From Bacillota bacterium (GTDB lineage: Bacteria; Bacillota; Clostridia; Christensenellales; UBA1242): a stretch of 64,000 bases of DNA. The stretch spans positions 144,764-208,763 of the forward strand of contig WRBV01000002.1 of assembly GCA_009784375.1 (NCBI GenBank), given 5' to 3'. The notes beneath the pieces were generated by a model that did no database searches, was not told the origin of the DNA, and saw nothing but the letters and a program-made list of their open reading frames with translations. Each line of letters starts with the position of its first letter. Positions within the stretch are counted from its first letter, which is position 1. A program made the translations under genes and the position numbers. Positions 49,499 to 57,803 of the stretch are shown piece by piece.

Positions 49499-52400
49499 CT
49501 ATGATTTTTCTTTTTCTGCAAGCTTTTGTAACTTTTCGAATTGTTTGTGTGCATTTTGTTCGGCAATATCGAATAGTTGTGATGCCGCTTCGGGATTTGC
49601 TTTTTCAAGTGATTTATAACGGGTTTCGTTCCGAAGGAATGTTTTAAAGTCTGTTGATGGTGCTTTTGAATCGAGGACAAGACCTGTTTCTGGATTGCGA
49701 CGGTAAAGGGTCCAATATCCTGCGTTAACCGCATTTTTCATTATTGTTTGGCTTTCTGACATGTCGATACCGTGACCAATACATGTTGCGTAGGCGATTA
49801 TGATACTTGGTCCATTGTGGGCTTCGGCTTCGCGGATTGCGTTAAGTGTCTGTTGATAATTTGCACCCATAGCAATTTGTGCGACATAGACGTTATCATA
49901 ATTCATCATCATAAGACCAAGGTCTTTTTTATTAGTTGGTTTTCCGCCTGCTGCGAATTTTGCAATGGCACCAGCAGGCGTTGCCTTTGATTGTTGTCCG
50001 CCTGTGTTAGAGTAGACCTCGGTATCAAGGACAAGGATATTTACATTTTCATTGTTTGCGGCAACATGGTCAAGTCCACCGAACCCGATATCATAAGCCC
50101 ATCCGTCACCCCCAATAATCCAAACCGATTTTGAATCAAGCGCATCGGCACGGTCGGTTATGTCTTTTCCGACCTTTTTTGACTTTAATGTCTCGACAAG
50201 AAGGGTAGATGCCGAGTCATTGGCTTTTGGATAATCAAATGTTCCAAGATATCGTTCACAAGCAGATCGAACATCTTTGTCTTTTGTAGATGATAACAGA
50301 TCCTCGACCATTGTCTTGACTTCTGTGCGTCTTGCGTCATGGGCTATGCGAATCCCGTAACCGAATTCGGCATTGTCTTCGAAGAGTGAGTTTGCCCAGG
50401 CTGGACCACGACCGTCTTTGTCTTTTGAATATGGGACACATGGGCTTGAACCGCCGTAAATCGATGTACATCCAGTTGCGTTTGCAATAACCATGCGACG
50501 ACCGAAGAGTTGGGTGATTAATTTGATATATGGTGTTTGACCACAGCCACCGCAAGCTCCGCTGAATTCAAAGTATGGTTCGAGGAATTGGCTGTTTTTA
50601 ACGTTGGTTGGTTCAAGGTCTGGATAGGGAAGTGTTTTTGTAAATTCATAGTTTTTGTGTTCGGATATCTGGTCAAAATCAACCATTTCGAGTGCCTTTT
50701 CTCGGGATGGACAAACCTTTGCACAGACTCCGCAACCTGTACAATCTTCTTGGTTTAATTGGATGCGGTAATGTTTGTCGGGGAAGCCTATTGCTTTTAA
50801 TGTTGGGAAGTTTTCTGGGGTGGATGCAAGTTGTTTGTCATCAAGAAGATGTGCGCGAATTGTTGCGTGCGGACAAACATAAACACAATGGTTACATTGA
50901 ATACAATTTTTTTCAATCCATTTTGGTAATGCTGTTGCAATGTTGCGTTTTTCATATTGGCTTGTTGCCGTTGGTACACGACCATCGGGGGAGAACGCCG
51001 ATACGGGAAGTTCATTTCCACGAAGAGTATTTACCTTGTGACAGAATTCATTATAGTATTTGTCTTTTGTTGGTTTGTCGGTGAATGATGATTTTATAAG
51101 TGAAGACCATGAAGATGGGATTTCAATTTTAACAAGCTCGGAATCTGCTGCATCAATTGCGGCATAATTCATCTGGAGAATTGCATCACCTTTTTTACCA
51201 TAGCTCTTCTTTGCGGCATCTTTCATTAACTGTTTTGCTTTGTCATATGGAATGACCGAAGACAATTTAAAGAATGCACTTTGCATAATTGTGTTGATAC
51301 GGTATCCAAGTCCGATTTCCTGGGCAAGTTTATATGCATTTAATGTATAGAAGTTAATTTGCTTGTCAGCCAGAATCTTTTTGACTTGAGGTGGGAGAAT
51401 TTTTTCAAGCTCTTTGCCAGAATATGTGGTATTTAATAGGAATGTACCACCATGTTTCATGCCGCCAAGCATGTCAAAGCGATTAAGAAATGATTGGTTG
51501 TGGCATGCAACAAAGATAGGGGCTTTTACAAGATACGCACTTTTGATTGGTTTTTTGGAGAATCGAAGGTGGGATGTCGTAGTACTTCCGCTCTTTTTTG
51601 AATCGTATACAAAATAGGCTTGGGCGTAAAGATTGCTGTTATCACCTACGATATAGGATGTGTTTTTATTTGCCGATACCGTCCCGTCGCTGCCTAATCC
51701 ATAGAATACATAACCGCCATCCTCGACAAGTTCGGGGAAGTCACGTATCTCGAGAGAGGTATTTGTAATATCATCGTTGATGCCGACTGTAAATTTGCTG
51801 CGGACTACAAGATTTTGTGTTATTGTGTCTCGCATTGTACTATATATTGTGGCGACCATATTGGGGTTGAATTCTTTGCTTGAAAGACCATAGCGTCCAG
51901 CAAGTACTTTTACATTGGAAATTTTATGTTCAAATAATGCCGAAGTCACATCGAGGTAGAGCGGATCGTTTGCACCATTCTCTTTTGTTCTGTCAAGGAT
52001 TGTTAGTACCTTTGTTGATTTTGGCAGGGCGTCTATTAATGCGCATGTGTTGAATGGGCGGTAAAGGCGAACCTTTACAAGTCCATATTTTGCACCGTTG
52101 GCATTTAGTTTTTCAATTGTTTCTTCGATTGTTTCGCATGCACTTCCCATTGCGATTGTTACATACTCGGCATTTGGATGACCGACGTATTCAAATGGTT
52201 TATAATTTTTGCCAACAAGTTTTCCAACACTCTCCATGTATTTTTCGACGATAGGGAAGACGTTTGCGATGTGGTTGTTGCACGCCTCGCGGTTTTGAAA
52301 GAATGTGTCTGGGTTTTGTGCGGTACCGCTTTGGTGTGGATGATTTGGGTTAAGTCCGCGCTGTTTAAATTCGTGAATCTTTTTCATGTTGACAAGTTTC

Positions 52401-52981
52401 TTCATGTCTTCGGGTTCGATGACATCAATTTTCGTGAATTCGTGACTTGTGCGAAAGCCATCAAAGAAATGCAGAAAAGGATAGCTTGCTTCGATTGTTG
52501 AAAGGTGTGCGACAAGTGCCATGTCCTGGGCTTCTTGAACTGAATTTGATGATAACATAGCAAACCCAGTTGCTCGTGTAGAGTATATGTCGCTGTGGTC
52601 ACCGAAAATAGAAAGTGCATGAGTTGCAAGGGTTCGTGCCGAGACGTGAATGACACATGGCAATAGTTCGCCTGCGATTTTATACATATTTGGAATTTTC
52701 ATCAGCAATCCTTGGGATGCCGTGAATGTGGTGCTTAGTGCACCTGCAGCAGCCAAGCCGTGTACTGTTCCCGCGGCACCCGCCTCCGATTGCATTTGGA
52801 TGACGCGTGGGGTAGTGCCGAAAATGTTTTTCATACCCTTTGCTGCCCACATGTCGCAATATTCCGCCATGTCTGATGATGGTGTGATTGGATAAATACC
52901 TGCCGCTTCGCTCATGTTAAATGCGACATATGCTGCCGCCTCATTACCGTTGAATGTTTGTTGTTTTAATTTTTTCGCCAT
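49499..52981 (-). CDS. nifJ: Pyruvate:ferredoxin (flavodoxin) oxidoreductase, leaderless start
   Basis: Single-chain PFOR of 1160 residues that oxidises pyruvate to acetyl-CoA and CO2 and reduces ferredoxin. Domains in order: N-terminal pyruvate/TPP domains, CoA domain, two [4Fe-4S] motifs (CIQCNHCVYVCPH and CTGCGVCAKVCPS, near residues 680-750), a proximal-cluster CGGCGQTPY, and the TPP-binding GDGWAYDIGFGGLDH with NTGGQQSKATP. Promoter TTGGAA, 17 bases, TACCAT ends six bases before the ATG. Together with pflB it gives two routes from pyruvate to acetyl-CoA. Confidence 0.96.
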   Translation of the reverse strand: MAKKLKQQTFNGNEAAAYVAFNMSEAAGIYPITPSSDMAEYCDMWAAKGMKNIFGTTPRVIQMQSEAGAAGTVHGLAAAGALSTTFTASQGLLMKIPNMYKIAGELLPCVIHVSARTLATHALSIFGDHSDIYSTRATGFAMLSSNSVQEAQDMALVAHLSTIEASYPFLHFFDGFRTSHEFTKIDVIEPEDMKKLVNMKKIHEFKQRGLNPNHPHQSGTAQNPDTFFQNREACNNHIANVFPIVEKYMESVGKLVGKNYKPFEYVGHPNAEYVTIAMGSACETIEETIEKLNANGAKYGLVKVRLYRPFNTCALIDALPKSTKVLTILDRTKENGANDPLYLDVTSALFEHKISNVKVLAGRYGLSSKEFNPNMVATIYSTMRDTITQNLVVRSKFTVGINDDITNTSLEIRDFPELVEDGGYVFYGLGSDGTVSANKNTSYIVGDNSNLYAQAYFVYDSKKSGSTTTSHLRFSKKPIKSAYLVKAPIFVACHNQSFLNRFDMLGGMKHGGTFLLNTTYSGKELEKILPPQVKKILADKQINFYTLNAYKLAQEIGLGYRINTIMQSAFFKLSSVIPYDKAKQLMKDAAKKSYGKKGDAILQMNYAAIDAADSELVKIEIPSSWSSLIKSSFTDKPTKDKYYNEFCHKVNTLRGNELPVSAFSPDGRVPTATSQYEKRNIATALPKWIEKNCIQCNHCVYVCPHATIRAHLLDDKQLASTPENFPTLKAIGFPDKHYRIQLNQEDCTGCGVCAKVCPSREKALEMVDFDQISEHKNYEFTKTLPYPDLEPTNVKNSQFLEPYFEFSGACGGCGQTPYIKLITQLFGRRMVIANATGCTSIYGGSSPCVPYSKDKDGRGPAWANSLFEDNAEFGYGIRIAHDARRTEVKTMVEDLLSSTKDKDVRSACERYLGTFDYPKANDSASTLLVETLKSKKVGKDITDRADALDSKSVWIIGGDGWAYDIGFGGLDHVAANNENVNILVLDTEVYSNTGGQQSKATPAGAIAKFAAGGKPTNKKDLGLMMMNYDNVYVAQIAMGANYQQTLNAIREAEAHNGPSIIIAYATCIGHGIDMSESQTIMKNAVNAGYWTLYRRNPETGLVLDSKAPSTDFKTFLRNETRYKSLEKANPEAASQLFDIAEQNAHKQFEKLQKLAEKEKS

Positions 52982-52987
52982 AAGGTT

Positions 52988-53016
52988 ATGGTAGCATGCT
53001 TGCCTGATTGTTCCAA
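52988..53016 (-). promoter_or_regulatory. PFOR promoter
   Basis: TTGGAA, 17 bases, TACCAT on the minus strand, six bases before the start codon. Confidence 0.75.
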
Positions 53017-53059
53017 ATTAAATTGGGATGTTGGTGAGTCTTTATGGTACTATATTAAT

Positions 53060-53797
53060 ATGGTTTTTAAATTCACATGCGAATACAATGGAAAGAACTA
53101 TCAAGGTTTCCAAAGGCAAAATAACGGTCCAAGTGTGCAGGCAGTTTTGGAAGATGCACTTGGGCGGATTTTTTCACAAAAGATTGTAATTGCGGCAAGT
53201 GGGCGTACCGATACTGGTGTGCATGCCATGGGACAGGTATGTTCTTTTGTGGTGGATACGGATATGGTGTGGGATTTGTATAAGTTGGCGGGTAGTGTGA
53301 ATGCCTTTTTGCCTGATGATGTTGCTGTGCGAGACTTTGAAATTATGGAAGATGGGTTTAATGCACGGTTTAGTGTTAAGAGCAAGAGTTATATTTATCG
53401 ATGCTATGTAGGACAAGTCCAGAGTCCGCTTCGAGATGGGTTCATGTTGCAATTATATAAAATGCCAGAGGTTGGTTTCATGCAGGATGCGGCAAAGTTA
53501 TTGGTGGGTACGCATGATTTTACTTCATTTTCAAACGTGAATACAGACAAAGTGGACAAGGTTCGGACTGTAACAGAATTTGATGTGAAATTGGACGGTG
53601 ACGAAATCACATTTAAAATAAGTGGCAATGGTTTCCTTCGTAATATGGTCAGGATATTGGTAGGTACATTGTTGGATGTAGGGTATGGGAAGATAAGTGT
53701 TGATGATATTAAAGCAATTATTGATTCAAAAGACAGAGAAAAAGCCGGACAGACCGTCGCGGCAAAAGGTTTATATTTGATGAAAGTTGAATATTAG
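53060..53797 (+). CDS. truA: tRNA pseudouridine(38-40) synthase, leaderless start
   Basis: Modifies the anticodon arm of tRNAs; 245 residues. FKFTCEYNGKNYQGFQRQ at the N-terminus and ASGRTDTGVHAMGQV with the catalytic Asp (near residue 52) are intact, as is GNGFLRNMVRILVG. An upstream frame extension is rejected because the conserved sequence starts at ATG 53060 and TACTAT lies six bases before it. The stop is 3 bases from the convergent RNase R gene. Confidence 0.95.
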   Translation: MVFKFTCEYNGKNYQGFQRQNNGPSVQAVLEDALGRIFSQKIVIAASGRTDTGVHAMGQVCSFVVDTDMVWDLYKLAGSVNAFLPDDVAVRDFEIMEDGFNARFSVKSKSYIYRCYVGQVQSPLRDGFMLQLYKMPEVGFMQDAAKLLVGTHDFTSFSNVNTDKVDKVRTVTEFDVKLDGDEITFKISGNGFLRNMVRILVGTLLDVGYGKISVDDIKAIIDSKDREKAGQTVAAKGLYLMKVEY

Positions 53798-53800
53798 GTA

Positions 53801-55750
53801 CTAGTCGTATGAGCGTTCTTCGAGTCTAGTTTTAAATCGTTCTTCGATGTTGTGATATGGTTCGTCTGGTTGATCTTTGTCGTAGTATATATTATAGTCT
53901 CTGTGGTTGGGTTTGAAGTAGTGTTCTTGTACAATTTGGGGTTCTTGTATTTGTTCTTCTTTGTGTTTTGGGGAAGATTGGTCAACGTCTCTTGCTGTTA
54001 GTTGCAGTTTATAGTTTTTATCAATACCAAGGACCTGGAGTCGGAGTCTACTTCCGTGTCGAAGATTTCCATCTTGGGTTATTATTCGAGATTTCTTTCC
54101 ATCAAAATATGCGACAGTTGGAAATTGGTCAAATCCAATGAAACCTTCGACTGTGTTATCGAGCTTTACGCGGACGCCTTTTTCGTTAATGTCGCAAATA
54201 TGACCTTGGAAAATTTCTCCGTTTTGTTCGGACATAAATTTGAGCATGTTGATATATTCGATTTCACGCTCGATGGCGGTTGCACGCTCTTGTGTTTTGT
54301 TTGCTTGGAATGCATTGATGCGTAACTCTTCTTCAAGGTCAAGTCTTTCGTCGGCATCAAGCTTTTTGTCTGGGATAACATAATCTTTCACAAGATGTTG
54401 GTAGACAAGGTCAGGGAATCTTCGAATTGGTGAGGTTGTGTGGGTGTATCCTTCGAGACCAAGTCCAAAGTGTCCACCATTGGTCACCCCATATTCGGCG
54501 CGTTCCATGGACATGACTGCGCGAGGGGAGACCCGCCTTAGTGTAGTTTCATCAAGCTTGTCCATGAATGCGGACATTGTATTGGTATTGATATTTCCTA
54601 GGTTAAAATTATGTGTTACATTGAATTTTTCAAGTGTGCGGATAAACTGGATTTTACCAGTAATATCAAGTTCTTCGTGATTACGATATATGTTTGGAAG
54701 TCCAAGTTCCTGCATCATTTCGGCACTTTGTCCATTTGTTAGAACCATCATGTTTTCAACTATTTTGTCGCCAGCTTCTCTTGGTCTGGCGTTGATGCTT
54801 AGCACCTCACCTCGTTCGTTTTTTGTTATGGTTGGCTCAGGAACATCAAAATTTATGTTTCCTTGTGTTTTTCGCTTTTCGGCTATTTTATTTGTTATGT
54901 CTTGGAATTGTTGAAGAAGTGGGAGATATTCAAAGCCATCGCTTTCGACTCTGTCTTGTCCGAGTATCGGTCCGTCATTTAAAATCTCGGAAACTTGGTC
55001 ATATGAAAAGTTTTTGTCGACGTTGATTATGCCTTCTTTTACCGACCTGGATAGAATATTTCCTTCTGGGTCGACCGTAATAAAAGTTGATATTGTAAGA
55101 TTGTCATGGTTCTCGGTGGGGCTGCATACCCCGCTTGAGAGTGCATGGGGAAGCATAGGTATTACATCACTTGGTGGATAAATACTTGTCCCGCGATTAA
55201 GTGCTTCTTGGTATGTGGCGGTGTTTTTGCCCACATAGTGTGCAACATCGGCGATGTGTACTCCGAGCAGCCAGTTTCCATTGTTAAGTCTTGTAATGCT
55301 GATTGCGTCGTCACGGTCTTTTGCGGTAGCAGGGTCAATGCTTATTGTTGTCATTTTTCGAAGGTCGATACGTTTAGCAATCTCGTCATCGGTAATTGGC
55401 ATTGACGCAAGTTGTGTTGCTTCGTCTTCGACATGATTTGGGAATTCTCTTACTATGCCGTGTCTTTCAAAAACACTCTCTTCATCAAAGTCAAGTTGAC
55501 TTTGCGGAATGAGAGTGCTCTCTGTTCTGAATGGTCTGTTGGATTGATTGAATAAATTCGTCATGTGCGGTGCGGCGGTTACGGCAATCATTCTTGCACC
55601 GCGCAATTTGTATGACAATATGTCACCAGTATTTACTTTGTTGGCAAGCCGTGTTTTAAGTGGCAGCATTCCGTGGTCAATTGTCTTGAGCTTTAGTTCC
55701 TTGCCTTCGACTTTTACTACTTCACCATAAAATGTTGCTTTTGTACCCAT
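53801..55750 (-). CDS. rnr: Ribonuclease R (RNB family), near-leaderless start
   Basis: Processive 3'-5' exoribonuclease of about 649 residues, shorter than usual (about 710-810) because the N-terminal cold-shock domains are reduced. The RNB motif ISIDPATAKDRDDAISI (near residue 134) carries the catalytic aspartates; a C-terminal S1 domain spans about 545-615, followed by a Pro/Gln/His tail instead of the usual Lys-rich one. TTGACA, 16 bases, TATATT (55760-55765) leaves ATG 55756 only three and ATG 55750 nine bases away; the latter is chosen. Confidence 0.92.
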   Translation of the reverse strand: MGTKATFYGEVVKVEGKELKLKTIDHGMLPLKTRLANKVNTGDILSYKLRGARMIAVTAAPHMTNLFNQSNRPFRTESTLIPQSQLDFDEESVFERHGIVREFPNHVEDEATQLASMPITDDEIAKRIDLRKMTTISIDPATAKDRDDAISITRLNNGNWLLGVHIADVAHYVGKNTATYQEALNRGTSIYPPSDVIPMLPHALSSGVCSPTENHDNLTISTFITVDPEGNILSRSVKEGIINVDKNFSYDQVSEILNDGPILGQDRVESDGFEYLPLLQQFQDITNKIAEKRKTQGNINFDVPEPTITKNERGEVLSINARPREAGDKIVENMMVLTNGQSAEMMQELGLPNIYRNHEELDITGKIQFIRTLEKFNVTHNFNLGNINTNTMSAFMDKLDETTLRRVSPRAVMSMERAEYGVTNGGHFGLGLEGYTHTTSPIRRFPDLVYQHLVKDYVIPDKKLDADERLDLEEELRINAFQANKTQERATAIEREIEYINMLKFMSEQNGEIFQGHICDINEKGVRVKLDNTVEGFIGFDQFPTVAYFDGKKSRIITQDGNLRHGSRLRLQVLGIDKNYKLQLTARDVDQSSPKHKEEQIQEPQIVQEHYFKPNHRDYNIYYDKDQPDEPYHNIEERFKTRLEERSYD

Positions 55751-55834
55751 ATTCATACGAATATAACATATTGTCGGATTTTGTCAAGAGCAGATTTTTG
55801 TTATCTTTTTATGAATAAGATGGTTTAATTCGCC

Positions 55835-55863
55835 TTGACCAATACTGTGTTTTGAGGTATAAT
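55835..55863 (+). promoter_or_regulatory. Promoter of a leaderless membrane-protein gene
   Basis: TTGACC, 17 bases, TATAAT, immediately followed by ATGGATATG. Confidence 0.8.
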
Positions 55864-55869
55864 ATGGAT

Positions 55870-56337
55870 ATGGAAAATCATAAATCGGGTAGTGATGAAG
55901 AAGCTATTATGGGTGTAATTGCCGATAATGTTGCAGTCGAGAGTTCGAACGATGACGGTGCGGTCATAGCAAGGGCTATGGTTTCAGAGCAGAGAAGTCA
56001 AAGTTTTTACCCAGACCCAAGACCAGAAGTTTCGGATGAGGTTGCTGAAGCAAGGGTAAGGAACCAGAAAAATTTTGGGGGAATAAAGAAAAGTCTTGTA
56101 CCAGTTGCTGCCTTTTATTTGTTTGCTATGATTGTTGCGGGAAGTACACTTGGCATAGTTAACAGTCCGACCGTTATGGCTGGGACACGTATTTATGAAA
56201 ACGATTCGGTCAGCGTTGTAAATGCTGTGCTTTGGTCGTTTATTGGGGTATTAACATTTTTGTTTGTTTTAGCGATTGTATACATAGTTGCAATTAAAAA
56301 GAGAGATTCTTATGAAATGAAAGAAAGCGTAGAATGA
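55870..56337 (+). CDS. Two-helix membrane protein, leaderless start
   Basis: About 155 residues: an acidic cytoplasmic N-terminal region (70 residues), a transmembrane helix (about 78-100), an external loop of about 20, a second helix (about 118-142) and a short basic tail. The plan matches the protein at 39989. The ATG at 55870 is six bases after the -10 box; another ATG at 55864 abuts it. A terminator overlaps the 3' end. Confidence 0.65.
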   Translation: MENHKSGSDEEAIMGVIADNVAVESSNDDGAVIARAMVSEQRSQSFYPDPRPEVSDEVAEARVRNQKNFGGIKKSLVPVAAFYLFAMIVAGSTLGIVNSPTVMAGTRIYENDSVSVVNAVLWSFIGVLTFLFVLAIVYIVAIKKRDSYEMKESVE

Positions 56338-56349
56338 TACGCTTTTTTT
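56323..56349 (+). terminator. Terminator overlapping a stop codon
   Basis: AAAGCGTA, loop GAATGA (contains the TGA stop), TACGCTTTTTTT. Confidence 0.8.
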
Positions 56350-56407
56350 GTACGTATACTGTAGTGATATGTTATGTATAACACAAAATAGCGGTAAATT
56401 CATATAG

Positions 56408-57634
56408 ATGTATATGAATATTGCTATTACTTTTGGTGGGAAAAGTGTTGAGCATGATGTTTCGATTTTGACGGGTTTGCATGCTTCTAGGAATGTGATG
56501 GATGGTGTTGGTGTATATCTTGTTTATTTGACAAGGGGAAACGGGATGCTAACGGGCTCGGCGCTATCCAGTATTGATTATTATATTAATGGAAGAGGCA
56601 AGGCGCACGAGTGCATGTTTTCGAACGATGTTTTGTATAAGAGGGGTGGTTTTGGGTTCAAGCAGGTTGCAAAAATAGATGCAGTTTTAAATTGTTGTCA
56701 TGGTGGGATTGGCGAGAATGGAGAATTGGCTGGATTCTTTGCCAGTCTTGGGGTTCCTGTGACAAGTTCAGATTCCTTTGCGGCGTCGGCAATGATGAGT
56801 AAGAGTTTTACAAGAGAATTATTCTCGAAAAAAGGGAAAGATAAGTTTGACCAGCCCAAGTATATGGCATTTAAGAAATCCGACATAAAGGATGGTATCG
56901 AAGAACTTTGCAAGCAGGTGACAAAAAAAATTGGTTTTCCAATAATAGTGAAGCCAGATACTTTGGGGAGTAGTATTGGGATAACTGTGGTGCATAATGA
57001 AGACGAGCTTGTGCAGGGTGTTGAGCTTGCATTTACGTTGGATAATACTATTGTAGTGGAAGAATTTTTGAAAAATGCTGTCGAGATAAATTGTGCGGCA
57101 TTTAGGTCAGGTAATGAGATTTTTGTGTCTGTGTGTGAGCATCTTGATAAAGAGTCCCAGTTTTTGGATTTCGACAAAAAATATTTGCAACAAGGTGGGT
57201 TTATTAAAAAAATAGGAAAACAGCGTGAAGAAGAAGTGGACCAAGGGTTGAATGATATATTTAAAGAGATCCAGAAAATGACAAAACGGGCTTATGAAAA
57301 GTTTGGTGCAAGTGGTGTGGTAAGATTTGATTATTTGGTTACAGGATATAATTCAAAGCGTGCTGAGACAAAATTGGGTCAAGAGCAGTTAGGTAAAAAA
57401 GATGTGATTCTGTCTGAGGCTGTCGGTAGGGACAGTATAAAAATTTATTTGAACGAAGCCAATAGTGTGCCAGGGTTTTTATCGTATCATCTTTGGCATA
57501 GGGGTGGGATACCGTATGGGTTACTTGTAGATATGTTGGTGAAACAGGCAATTCAAGATTATGAGGCTCATGACATTGTCAAGTCAAGTTTTAAAAGTGA
57601 GATTCTTACGAAGAATAGGGGGCTTGTCGAGTAG
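56408..57634 (+). CDS. ddl: D-alanine--D-alanine ligase
   Basis: ATP-grasp ligase of peptidoglycan precursor synthesis, about 408 residues (somewhat long). ITFGGKSVEHDVSI at the N-terminus, NCCHGGIGENGELAGFFASL near residue 97 and PIIVKPDTLGSSIGI near residue 178 are characteristic; YLNEANSVPGFLSYHLW is the C-terminal metal and substrate region. A second ATG six bases in is possible. No Shine-Dalgarno sequence. Weak relatives of the ACAAGATATAGT repeats flank both ends. Confidence 0.93.
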   Translation: MYMNIAITFGGKSVEHDVSILTGLHASRNVMDGVGVYLVYLTRGNGMLTGSALSSIDYYINGRGKAHECMFSNDVLYKRGGFGFKQVAKIDAVLNCCHGGIGENGELAGFFASLGVPVTSSDSFAASAMMSKSFTRELFSKKGKDKFDQPKYMAFKKSDIKDGIEELCKQVTKKIGFPIIVKPDTLGSSIGITVVHNEDELVQGVELAFTLDNTIVVEEFLKNAVEINCAAFRSGNEIFVSVCEHLDKESQFLDFDKKYLQQGGFIKKIGKQREEEVDQGLNDIFKEIQKMTKRAYEKFGASGVVRFDYLVTGYNSKRAETKLGQEQLGKKDVILSEAVGRDSIKIYLNEANSVPGFLSYHLWHRGGIPYGLLVDMLVKQAIQDYEAHDIVKSSFKSEILTKNRGLVE

Positions 57635-57649
57635 GTTTTTATAATATTT

Positions 57650-57705
57650 CAAGACATACGCTATATGGTATATTATGTGTAACATAATACAATATATGGT
57701 ATAAT
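57650..57705. repeat. Divergent ACAAGATATAGT-family repeat
   Basis: CTATATGGTATATTATGTG followed by TAACATAATACAATATATGG form two imperfect mirror units, related to the 2447 copy. It lies in the gap after ddl. Confidence 0.4.
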
Positions 57706-57803
57706 TTGAGTGGCGTGTAATAGATTGAATTTGTAATTTTATATTAACTATAGCTGGTCAATTCTCTTTACAATTCTTGCTGGTTTTGATATTATGATTG
57801 GAT

